Assembly (NCBI RefSeq): GCF_002934545.1
Contig: NZ_PTJA01000002.1
Location: 248,001-312,000 of the forward strand
Direction: 5' to 3'
DNA length: 64,000 bases
Source of the DNA: Lacrimispora xylanisolvens
GTDB lineage: Bacteria > Bacillota > Clostridia > Lachnospirales > Lachnospiraceae
The position numbers and the translations under genes are program-made. Within the stretch, counting starts at the first letter, position 1; each line of letters begins with the position of its first letter. Shown here piece after piece: positions 31,276-37,658 of this stretch. The notes below the pieces were generated by a model. It was not told where the DNA came from, did not search any database, and worked only from the letters and a program-made list of their open reading frames with translations.

Positions 31276-31812
31276 TTATTTTATATTCCATTCTTTCTTT
31301 AAGACAGCATACTGATATGTGTTTTCATAAAGCGGTGTTCCGTCGGGATTGTTAACAAATGAAATAAATTCAACAAATAAACCTTCCCGCCTCATTCCAA
31401 GGCGTTCACAAAGTTTCTGGGAGGGGAGATTATCATCCTCTGCGTAGGCATAGATTCTTCTTGCATCATTTTCAAAAAGATTGGTAATAACTGCTTCGGC
31501 TGCTTCCTTTGCATACCCTTTTCTGCCATATTTCAGATTGAAATTCCAACCAATGCTGTATGTGTCCGGATGTTCTTTCATTGTAAATATTTCTCCAATG
31601 ATAAAATCCGTATCACGCAGACATACGGCGTAGCTGTCTCCATGACCATCTCCATTTTGTTTTTCTTTTACTTTTTTTACGGCTTCATCGTAAGAGTTTA
31701 CTTTTTCACTGTAAAAGCAATGTACGGGTGGTGCGGCAAGATATTCGTATAAACCTGCCGCGTCCTTTTCTTCAAAGTTTCGGATCATCAGTCTGTCTGT
31801 TTCTATATGCAT
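31276..31812 (-). CDS. GNAT family N-acetyltransferase (RimJ/RimL type)
   Basis: A 178-residue acetyl-CoA-dependent acetyltransferase. It starts IETDRLMIRNFEEKD, has YSIGWNFNLKYGRKGYAKEA (acetyl-CoA pyrophosphate loop, R-x-x-G-Y-A) and PSQKLCERLGMRREG near the C-terminus, as in RimJ/RimL-like enzymes. Substrate unknown. Located 66 bp upstream of the CooS homologue on the same strand. Its own 5' leader contains a strong terminator-like hairpin with a T run, so expression may be attenuated. Confidence 0.9.
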   Translation of the reverse strand: MHIETDRLMIRNFEEKDAAGLYEYLAAPPVHCFYSEKVNSYDEAVKKVKEKQNGDGHGDSYAVCLRDTDFIIGEIFTMKEHPDTYSIGWNFNLKYGRKGYAKEAAEAVITNLFENDARRIYAYAEDDNLPSQKLCERLGMRREGLFVEFISFVNNPDGTPLYENTYQYAVLKKEWNIK

Positions 31813-31846
31813 TTCTTTTGTCCTCCGTTATTTAATATTCAGTCAG

Positions 31847-31883
31847 AAAAAAATGGGACAAGATCTTTTTAGATCTTATCCCA
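31847..31883 (-). terminator. Terminator or attenuator hairpin upstream of the GNAT gene
   Basis: On the minus strand TGGGA-AAGATCT pairs with AGATCTT-TCCCA around a 4-nt loop, followed by seven T. No minus-strand gene lies upstream of it in the 31.9-32.2 kb gap, so it is more likely in a leader than at a gene end. Confidence 0.65.
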
Positions 31884-32180
31884 CTTAAATAATCATGATG
31901 ATTATAAGTCCTCTGACAAGTTAACTTATATGGAAAGTTTATCATAAAAAACGTAAAAAGTCTTGTATTTTCTATTTTACATCTCTTTATCGTATTTCAT
32001 TCGATAGTAAACACCAGAAGCAAAAAGCCGTAAAGGAGTTTGTCTTTTGCTTCGACTGGTCAGAGTGTTTATGTTTTGATATAATAATACAATTAGAAGA
32101 CTAACAAAACAAAGCACTAAAAATCGGGAAAATCCCCTCTTTAAAATGTAAGATAGAGTTACAGACAGGAGGTGTTTTAC
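31884..32180. other. Intergenic stretch before the AraC-GyrI gene
   Basis: AT-rich, without a convincing gene. It contains a small ATAATCAT/ATGATTAT dyad near 31891-31908 and, on the minus strand, a TATAAT just upstream of that. A minus-strand open frame at 31977-32231 overlaps the start of the AraC gene and has no ribosome binding site. Confidence 0.4.
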
Positions 32181-33038
32181 ATGGAGTGGAGTGAATGTAT
32201 CAGTAAAGCGGTCAGTTATATTGAAGATCATATTACGGAAGAACTCACGATCAAAGATATTTCAAAAGAGGCTATGGTATCACCCTACTATTTTCAAAAA
32301 GGATTTGCCATGCTTTGCGGTTTTACGGTTGGAGAGTATATTAAGAAACGGAGACTTGCGATAGCTGGCATGGAGTTAATTTCCACTGACAGAAAAATCA
32401 TCGATATTGCACTTCAATACGGATATGATTCACCGGATGGCTTTACCAGAGCTTTTACCAGGTTTCATGGTGCTACACCTGCTTCTGTACGTAAAGGCGA
32501 GGCAATGATAAAATCCTTTGCTGCGCTTAAAATCAGACTGTCATTAGAAGGAGGTTATACCATGGATTACAAAATTGTAGAAAAAGACCAGTTTACTATG
32601 AGCGGAGTCTCAAAAGTATTTCAGTATGATGGAGCGGAGACTGAGATTCCAAAAATGTGGAGAGAGTACTATGAAACAGGAAAAAATCATAAGGTTTGCA
32701 GTGCGTACGGGATATCCATTGATGAACGGATGGAGGGAAATGAGTTTGAATATTTGATTGGTGATAATTATAATCCATCAGCGGAAATACCAGAAGGTTT
32801 TGTCACAAGGGTTATTCCGGAATCTATGTGGGCGGTTTTTGCCTGTAAAGGTGCTAATCCCAAGTCATTGCAGGAGGTTCACGGAAGAATATTTGCTGAG
32901 TGGTTACCCAACTGTAAGGACTATGAGATAGCATCAGGGTATCATATTGAAATGTACGATGACCCAGGAGAGTATCCCAATGGAGCCCAGGATGAGAACT
33001 ATTATTGTGAAATCTGGATTCCTGTGCGAAGAAAATAA
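32181..33038 (+). CDS. AraC family regulator with GyrI-like effector domain
   Basis: A 285-residue regulator. The first 105 residues are the double helix-turn-helix of AraC (EELTIKDISKEAMVSPYYFQKGF, then IIDIALQYGYDSPDGFTRAFTRFHGATP), and the rest a GyrI-like/effector-binding domain that usually binds hydrophobic or cationic small molecules (Rob/SoxS-like logic). The GTG at 32172 belongs to the Shine-Dalgarno AGGAGGTG; the ATG at 32181 is the start. Immediately followed by a terminator, so it is monocistronic. It precedes drug-resistance genes but no direct link is visible. Confidence 0.92.
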   Translation: MEWSECISKAVSYIEDHITEELTIKDISKEAMVSPYYFQKGFAMLCGFTVGEYIKKRRLAIAGMELISTDRKIIDIALQYGYDSPDGFTRAFTRFHGATPASVRKGEAMIKSFAALKIRLSLEGGYTMDYKIVEKDQFTMSGVSKVFQYDGAETEIPKMWREYYETGKNHKVCSAYGISIDERMEGNEFEYLIGDNYNPSAEIPEGFVTRVIPESMWAVFACKGANPKSLQEVHGRIFAEWLPNCKDYEIASGYHIEMYDDPGEYPNGAQDENYYCEIWIPVRRK

Positions 33039-33064
33039 AATAACTTCCTTATGTTTAAAAGGAG

Positions 33065-33108
33065 AAACAGCCTCTTCCATTGATTCTAATAGTGGAGGCT
33101 GTTTTCTG
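33065..33108 (+). terminator. Terminator of the AraC-GyrI gene
   Basis: AAACAGCCTC (33065-33074) and GAGGCTGTTT (33095-33104) form a perfect 10-bp stem ending in T residues. Confidence 0.85.
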
Positions 33109-33185
33109 TTATTGGGATCTGACCATTGGAACTTAGGTTTCTGGAGAGAAGTAAGCATTCAAATTCCCTTTATTTAAAAATGTGT

Positions 33186-33209
33186 TATAATACATTATCA
33201 TGGTATAAT
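33186..33209 (+). promoter_or_regulatory. Promoter region of the chloramphenicol acetyltransferase gene
   Basis: Two TATAAT boxes: 33186-33191 and 33204-33209, the second preceded by TG-G as an extended -10. No good -35 is visible for either. Confidence 0.5.
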
Positions 33210-33218
33210 CGGAAAGGG

Positions 33219-33284
33219 ATGAATAAACAATTGTATCAACAATTTCTTTATCGTGCAATGCATAAGCTTTTGCACGTAAAATAA
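33219..33284 (+). CDS. Possible 21-codon leader peptide of the cat gene
   Basis: ATG at 33219 opens a 21-residue frame (MNKQLYQQFLY, then RAMHKLLHVK) ending with TAA at 33284, ten nt before the cat ribosome binding site. GGAAAGGG lies immediately upstream of the ATG. Its 3' half covers a CGTGCAA/TTGCACG hairpin (33252-33276). The arrangement recalls translational attenuation of Gram-positive cat genes, but the hairpin does not cover the cat ribosome binding site, so the mechanism is open. Confidence 0.4.
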   Translation: MNKQLYQQFLYRAMHKLLHVK

Positions 33285-33305
33285 TTGAAAACCAGGAGAA
33301 TTATT

Positions 33306-33962
33306 ATGAGTTTTAATTTGATTGATATAAATAATTGGGTGCGTAAGGAATATTACAATCACTATATGCACAAGGTGTGCTGCACCTATAGCGTAACCTC
33401 TAATATTGACATAACTGGTGTCAGAACAGCATTGAAAAGCATGAACAAAAAGATATATCCAGCACAAATATATATGCTTACCACTGTTGTTAATCGTTAT
33501 CAGGAGTTTCGTATGAATATTGATTCCAACGGTAATTTAGGTTTTTGGGATGAACTTAATCCAAGTTACACCATATTCAATAAAGAAAAAGAATTGTTTT
33601 CCAGCATATGGACGATTCACAGCGATTCTTTTATACAGTTTTATGAAAACTGCATATCTGATATTGACTGTTATTCAAGTGCTGAAAATCTGATGCCAAA
33701 ACCGGATCAACCACTCAATACGTTCAACATATCATGTTTGCCTTGGACGAGTTTTACCGGATTTAACTTAAATGTATACACAGATGGAAGTTATTTGCCC
33801 CCCATATTTACTATTGGAAAGTTTATCGAGCAGGATAACAAGGTTCTGATGCCATTATCAGTCCAGGTACATCACTCAGTATGTGACGGATTTCATGTAG
33901 GAAGATTTACCAATGCATTGCAGGAATTAGCAAATAACTATAACGATTGGCTTAATAAGTAA
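33306..33962 (+). CDS. Type A chloramphenicol O-acetyltransferase-like protein
   Basis: A 218-residue trimeric acetyltransferase of the CAT family, which inactivates chloramphenicol with acetyl-CoA. The catalytic His is in VQVHHSVCDGFHVGRF; other CAT landmarks are FNLIDINNWVRKEYYNHY at the start, GNLGFWDELNPSYTIF and SCLPWTSFTGFNLN. All key residues appear intact, so it should be active, though some chromosomal homologues prefer other acceptors. AGGAG 7 nt before the ATG at 33306 sets the start. Base composition is more AT-rich than the housekeeping genes, consistent with acquisition. Convergent with a MATE efflux gene. Confidence 0.92.
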   Translation: MSFNLIDINNWVRKEYYNHYMHKVCCTYSVTSNIDITGVRTALKSMNKKIYPAQIYMLTTVVNRYQEFRMNIDSNGNLGFWDELNPSYTIFNKEKELFSSIWTIHSDSFIQFYENCISDIDCYSSAENLMPKPDQPLNTFNISCLPWTSFTGFNLNVYTDGSYLPPIFTIGKFIEQDNKVLMPLSVQVHHSVCDGFHVGRFTNALQELANNYNDWLNK

Positions 33963-33966
33963 TGTT

Positions 33967-35286
33967 TTAGTCTGCATCAAAAGTTATTCCATTTCCTTCG
34001 GACCGCTTAACAATTATGGTTCCAGCCAAGAGAGAAAGAATTTCTGCAATACCAACTGTAAACCATACAAGCGCGCCGTTGGAAACCATAGAAATACCCC
34101 ACACGCAGGCAGGTATGAACACAAAACCCCGGAGTATATTAAGCAGTACAGACTCCTTTGTTCTTTTCGTGGAATAAAGATAGGCAGCAATTATAGTATT
34201 GAGTGCTGCAAACAGGAACAACCAACCGTATTTTGGCATTGTTGCAACTGCTAATTTCGTTGCGGCAGCATCTGCACCGAACAAGTGACAGATGCTTGCC
34301 CCAATGAAAAAGGTGACGAGATATATCAGCCCACTTCCTGAAAAACTGAGAATCCGGCCCACCTGGAAATAATATTTCATGTTCTGTGCATTCTGCTCGC
34401 CATAACTTTGTCCAAACAGAGGCTGCATACCCTCTGCAACTCCGAGAATTACGGCAAAGGTGAAGGAAGCAACATAACTGATTACAGAATAGGCATTGAT
34501 TCCGTCATTGCCGATATACTTTAATACTACTGCATTCATACACACCATCATAATTGGAGTGGTCAGCTGGGAAAGCATTTCCGGCAGGCCACGGGTCATC
34601 ACCTTTTTCAGTAATGTCCAATCCATCTTAAATCTGGAAATCTTCAATTCTCCACGCTTAAAAATAAAGTGTCCACCAATAATGACAAAAGAGAGGGTCT
34701 GAGAAATACCCGTTGCAATGGCAGCCCCAGCGATTCCGCCCTGAAGGGGGAAGACAAAGAGCCAGTCCAGAACAATGTTGCAGACAGTACTGGCTATGGT
34801 AGCGGTCATAACCAAAACCGGGGCGTTATCATTTCGGCCAAAGCCCTGTAAAAGCATAGACAAAGCTGACGGAACGGTAAAAAGGCTGTACCAGAAAATG
34901 TATTTCACCACCATGTTGTGATATACACCTGTTGCACCCAGAGCAATTGCAAGTGGACTTGTAAAAATAGTACCAACAATGGTGAATATGACGGCAGCCA
35001 AGATAGTCAGGCACAGGGAATGCATAAATACTTGGTTTGCTCCATAAAAATCCTTACGCCCAATGCGGATGGCAGTAATTGTTACACCGCCGATGGTAGT
35101 CATCATATAGAACGCGGTGATAATCATAACAAAGGGCAGTGCCATGTTGACAGCGCCCAAAGCATCTGTTCCAACGCCTCGACCTACAAAAATACCGTCA
35201 ATAATGGTAAAGAGGAAAATAGCACATTGGCTGAAAACTGTGGGAACTACGAATTTAAGAACATTTTTAAATTGGTTTGAATTCAT
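33967..35286 (-). CDS. MATE family efflux transporter
   Basis: A 439-residue multidrug/sodium or proton antiporter with 12 predicted membrane helices in two similar halves. Landmarks: VPTVFSQCAIFLFTIIDGIFVGRGVGTDALGAVN near the N-terminus (helix 1, given here as a landmark region), FGRNDNAPVLVM, GGIAGAAIATGISQ and the second-half start MTRGLPEMLSQLTTPIM. It belongs to the DinF/MepA-like branch. It lies downstream of a MarR regulator and a KTR protein on the same strand, suggesting a drug-inducible efflux operon. It ends 4 bp from the stop of the convergent cat gene. Confidence 0.93.
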   Translation of the reverse strand: MNSNQFKNVLKFVVPTVFSQCAIFLFTIIDGIFVGRGVGTDALGAVNMALPFVMIITAFYMMTTIGGVTITAIRIGRKDFYGANQVFMHSLCLTILAAVIFTIVGTIFTSPLAIALGATGVYHNMVVKYIFWYSLFTVPSALSMLLQGFGRNDNAPVLVMTATIASTVCNIVLDWLFVFPLQGGIAGAAIATGISQTLSFVIIGGHFIFKRGELKISRFKMDWTLLKKVMTRGLPEMLSQLTTPIMMVCMNAVVLKYIGNDGINAYSVISYVASFTFAVILGVAEGMQPLFGQSYGEQNAQNMKYYFQVGRILSFSGSGLIYLVTFFIGASICHLFGADAAATKLAVATMPKYGWLFLFAALNTIIAAYLYSTKRTKESVLLNILRGFVFIPACVWGISMVSNGALVWFTVGIAEILSLLAGTIIVKRSEGNGITFDAD

Positions 35287-35324
35287 AATCAGGGTTTCTC
35301 CTTTAGTTATCTTTTATAATGTAA

Positions 35325-35364
35325 AATAAAAAGCCGACAACAGCAAATTCTTGCGTTATCGGCT
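35325..35364 (-). terminator. Hairpin after the KTR gene, upstream of the MATE gene
   Basis: AGCCGATAAC and GTTGTCGGCT pairing with TTTTTATTTT after it on the minus strand; overlaps the KTR stop codon. Read-through would be needed for MATE co-transcription. Confidence 0.75.
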
Positions 35365-35541
35365 CTGCGTCTTAGCGTCTGGCTCTTTGATAATTGATAT
35401 TTTAAAGTGATTGACATCGATAAGTGTTTCCTGCTTGCATTTAGGACAATAAAGCGGAAAATTTTTAAGTTCTGTATTTTCCTGTATCCTGAGTCTCGTT
35501 TTCTGCTGACAAACTGGACAGTTCAACCATTGCCACACCAT
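35356..35541 (-). CDS. Cysteine-rich KTR family protein
   Basis: A 61-residue zinc-ribbon protein with CPVCQQKTRLRI and YCPKCKQETLIDV, matching the small cysteine-rich KTR family often carried next to resistance genes in conjugative elements of Firmicutes. Function unknown. An ATG at 35562 is in frame but AAAGGAG between the two supports the ATG at 35541. It sits 17 bp after the MarR gene and before the MATE gene, a typical mobile resistance-cassette neighbourhood, although no integrase or relaxase is visible here. Confidence 0.85.
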   Translation of the reverse strand: MVWQWLNCPVCQQKTRLRIQENTELKNFPLYCPKCKQETLIDVNHFKISIIKEPDAKTQSR

Positions 35542-35558
35542 CACACTCACTCCTTTCT

Positions 35559-36023
35559 TCATAACCCGGTTAATGTGCCAAGCACCCTGTCTCTTTCACG
35601 CCGTATATTTTCATTGTATCTTTGATATAGAGAAATATAGGTTTCTCTTTCCTCATCGGTAAACATTAGAAATGCTTCTTCTTCAAGCTCATCAATTTTA
35701 CTGATAATACGTTCTGTAAATTGTTCCCCAGCCTCTGTTAAAAGAATCCTCTTGCGATTTCTCGTTCCAGGGATTGTTTCAAGCCATACAAGGCCTTCTT
35801 TTTGCAATTTTGAGACTGACGAGTTGATTGTCTGTACAGGGTAAAACCAGTTATTGCATAAATCATTTTGTGTACAGTCCCCTTCCGTGTGAGAGATTGC
35901 GTACAATATCCAAAACGCTGTGTCTGTCAGTCCAAACCTACTTGCAATACCACGATAAAGATCATCACTTTCTTTATATAGGCGTTTAAGCGTATTTAGT
36001 TGTTGCTGCAAATTTTGTTCCAT
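35559..36023 (-). CDS. MarR family transcriptional regulator of the KTR-MATE unit
   Basis: A 154-residue winged-helix repressor. Recognition region NDLCNNWFYPVQTINSSVSKLQKEGLV and wing GTRNRKRILLTEAGEQF. A longer frame reaches 36122, but AGGAGG lies just before the ATG at 36023 and the longer start would place coding sequence over the -35 and -10 boxes. Two copies of GTTTCCGAAATC flank the -10 of its promoter, giving a convincing autoregulatory operator. Confidence 0.9.
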   Translation of the reverse strand: MEQNLQQQLNTLKRLYKESDDLYRGIASRFGLTDTAFWILYAISHTEGDCTQNDLCNNWFYPVQTINSSVSKLQKEGLVWLETIPGTRNRKRILLTEAGEQFTERIISKIDELEEEAFLMFTDEERETYISLYQRYNENIRRERDRVLGTLTGL

Positions 36024-36075
36024 TAATACACCTCCTGTTTCATTAATTGAATTCTTAACCATTGCATAAGTTTCT

Positions 36076-36087
36076 GATTTCGGAAAC
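36076..36087. promoter_or_regulatory. Operator repeat 1 (GATTTCGGAAAC)
   Basis: Near-palindromic 12-mer just downstream of the -10 box, identical to the copy at 36104. Confidence 0.75.
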
Positions 36088-36093
36088 ATATGA

Positions 36094-36122
36094 ATTATAA
36101 TCCGATTTCGGAAACTTGTCAA
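36094..36122 (-). promoter_or_regulatory. Promoter of the MarR-KTR-MATE unit
   Basis: Minus strand TTGACA (36122-36117), 17-bp spacer, TATAAT (36099-36094): a perfect consensus. Confidence 0.92.
36104..36115. promoter_or_regulatory. Operator repeat 2 (GATTTCGGAAAC)
   Basis: Identical 12-mer located in the promoter spacer, 28 bp (start to start) from repeat 1. Confidence 0.75.
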
Positions 36123-36157
36123 GTAAAGTTATTAATTGAAAGCAGATAAAATAGAAA

Positions 36158-36188
36158 CACCCTGCTTTTTTCGCAAAAAAGCAGGGTG
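36158..36188. terminator. Perfect inverted repeat, probable terminator of the GNAT gene at 36252
   Basis: CACCCTGC-TTTTTT and AAAAAA-GCAGGGTG arms of 14 bp around a CGC loop. Confidence 0.75.
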
Positions 36189-36251
36189 ATCTACCTAATA
36201 TAATGACTGATCCACAGTCGGTGATTTTACAAATTCTGTGGAGAAAGTTTT

Positions 36252-36854
36252 TTATCTATCCTCGTATTCCTTCGCATGGAATTCAGATGAGAGGAGGCCA
36301 TACACCTTAGTGTCAATATACTCTTCTTCATATCTGAAATCTTCCCTTAAAATACCCTCTAAGACAAAACCATTTTTTATGTAAACATGCTCGCCGCGGG
36401 GATTGAAGCTGAACACATGAAGTCCTATTTTATGAAGTTTGAGGGTATTAAATCCATACTCAAGAAAAAGCGAGGTGGCTTCACTTCCCAAGCCTTTGTT
36501 TCTTCCGTCTGGTCCGATAAGGATTCGAAAATTAACCTTATTGGAACTGTCATCATATTCGTTAAAGACAACTTCTCCAACAACTTTGTTTGTTTTCTTA
36601 TCTACAATGGCCAGATCAAGACGATTTTTCTGTTCATTCCGGGTGCGGTACCAGTGCCTGGTTTTCTCTAATTCTTCTTCCGATGATGGGGTATAGGCTT
36701 CCTTATCATTGCAGACAGAACCCGTGAGTTTTCGTACTTCATAATCGGATAAAATATCAAGCATGGTGTCAATGTCTTCAATCTGGAATGGGCGAAGAAT
36801 CACTTTTTCGCCCAGTAAAGTTGGTTTCTGCAGAAAATTTGGTTCTAATTTCAT
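36252..36854 (-). CDS. GNAT family N-acetyltransferase (RimJ/RimL type)
   Basis: A 200-residue acetyltransferase with LLGEKVILRPFQIEDID at the start, the acetyl-CoA loop GPDGRNKGLGSEAT (R-x-x-G-x-G) and HKIGLHVFSFNPRGEHVY, then KNGFVLEGILRE. It resembles enzymes acetylating protein N-termini or small amines such as aminoglycosides or spermidine; the substrate cannot be told. GGAGG lies before the ATG. Located between the efflux unit and tRNA-Ser on the minus strand. Confidence 0.9.
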   Translation of the reverse strand: MKLEPNFLQKPTLLGEKVILRPFQIEDIDTMLDILSDYEVRKLTGSVCNDKEAYTPSSEEELEKTRHWYRTRNEQKNRLDLAIVDKKTNKVVGEVVFNEYDDSSNKVNFRILIGPDGRNKGLGSEATSLFLEYGFNTLKLHKIGLHVFSFNPRGEHVYIKNGFVLEGILREDFRYEEEYIDTKVYGLLSSEFHAKEYEDR

Positions 36855-36928
36855 GTTTCATCCTCCCTCTGATATTACACAGATTTATCGTACATGTTTA
36901 CATTTTTTCATCTTTCAAGGCATAAACA

Positions 36929-36959
36929 AACCCGCGTAAACCATTAATTTACGCGGGTT
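36929..36959 (-). terminator. Terminator of tRNA-Ser
   Basis: AACCCGCGTAAA and TTTACGCGGGTT form a perfect 12-bp stem, ending GTTTGTTT on the minus strand. Confidence 0.88.
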
Positions 36960-36968
36960 CGCTGTTAG

Positions 36969-37054
36969 CGGAAGCGGTGGGATTCGAACCCACGTGCCCT
37001 TGCGGACAACCGCATTTCGAGTGCGGCTCGTTATGACCACTTCGATACGCTTCC
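36969..37054 (-). tRNA. tRNA-Ser, anticodon CGA (reads UCG)
   Basis: Acceptor stem GGAAGCG / CGCTTCC with discriminator G. The anticodon stem-loop is CCGCA-CTCGAAA-TGCGG, giving anticodon CGA. A long variable arm (TTGTCCGCAAGGGCA) and the T-arm GTGGG-TTCGAAT-CCCAC confirm a class II serine tRNA of 86 nt. CCA is not encoded. Confidence 0.95.
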
Positions 37055-37247
37055 ATTTGAAAACACAACGACACAATTATACACGATAATTCAAAATTTG
37101 GGTAGTCTTTTCCTTAAAAAAAATACACTTTTCCCGTATAACCCTTCACTCAGTGGAAATAATAGGATTAAATAGATAAATTGTACATGATTGTGACGAA
37201 AAAGTAAAATATTTTAGTGAAAATCATGAATAAGCGGTAGAAGAAAG

Positions 37248-37481
37248 ATGGTGTCTGAAGTGAGAAAGATCAAGCATACATTTTCCACAGTAGAGGAACT
37301 GGTGGCTTTTGTGGTAAAGGCGGAACGGTGCAATTTTGAAATAAAAGTCATTTCCAACCATCTGGTGATTGACGGGAAATCACTGATGGGAGTTATGATT
37401 ATCGGAATTGGAACACAGGTGGAGATTGTCTGTTATAACGAAGCATTCTGCCCGGAGCAGTTAGTGGATTATGCAGCGTGA
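37248..37481 (+). CDS. HPr-like domain protein without the phosphorylatable His
   Basis: A 77-residue protein whose second half matches HPr of the sugar phosphotransferase system: VIDGKSLMGVMIIGIGTQVEI aligns with the Ser46 region KSIMGVMSLGI. But the N-terminal HARPA motif with the active His15 is absent (FSTVEELVAFVVKAERC), so it cannot pass phosphate to sugar transporters. With the Ser kept, a Crh-like regulatory role or loss of function are possible. The ribosome binding site is weak (GAAGAAAG). A single gene followed by a GCCGGT-rich imperfect hairpin around 37506-37547. Confidence 0.75.
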   Translation: MVSEVRKIKHTFSTVEELVAFVVKAERCNFEIKVISNHLVIDGKSLMGVMIIGIGTQVEIVCYNEAFCPEQLVDYAA

Positions 37482-37658
37482 ACAGAATAAAACATAATAA
37501 AAAGAAGCCGGTCTTTTTCTCACCAGGGCAGGGAAAGAGGCCGGTTCATTTTTATGTTATCCCGGATTTTTCCTTGCAATCAGTAATTTCAAGAGCTATA
37601 ATTTTATACTGTGTGTAAATGAGCAATAAATTAAGAAGGATTTACAGGAGGAATCGTA

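Noticed and set aside
31977-32231. 84-codon minus-strand open frame in the gap before the AraC gene
   Set aside because: No ribosome binding site, overlaps a well-supported gene, and shows no recognisable domain.
33120-33178. NLGFW-like coding echo upstream of cat (reads HWNLGFWREV), similar to NGNLGFWDEL inside cat
   Set aside because: Only a few residues match and the frame is not preserved beyond them; could be chance, not enough to call a cat remnant.
36969-37054. tRNA-Ser as an integration site for the 33-36 kb cassette
   Set aside because: No duplicate of the tRNA 3' end and no integrase seen between 28 and 37 kb.
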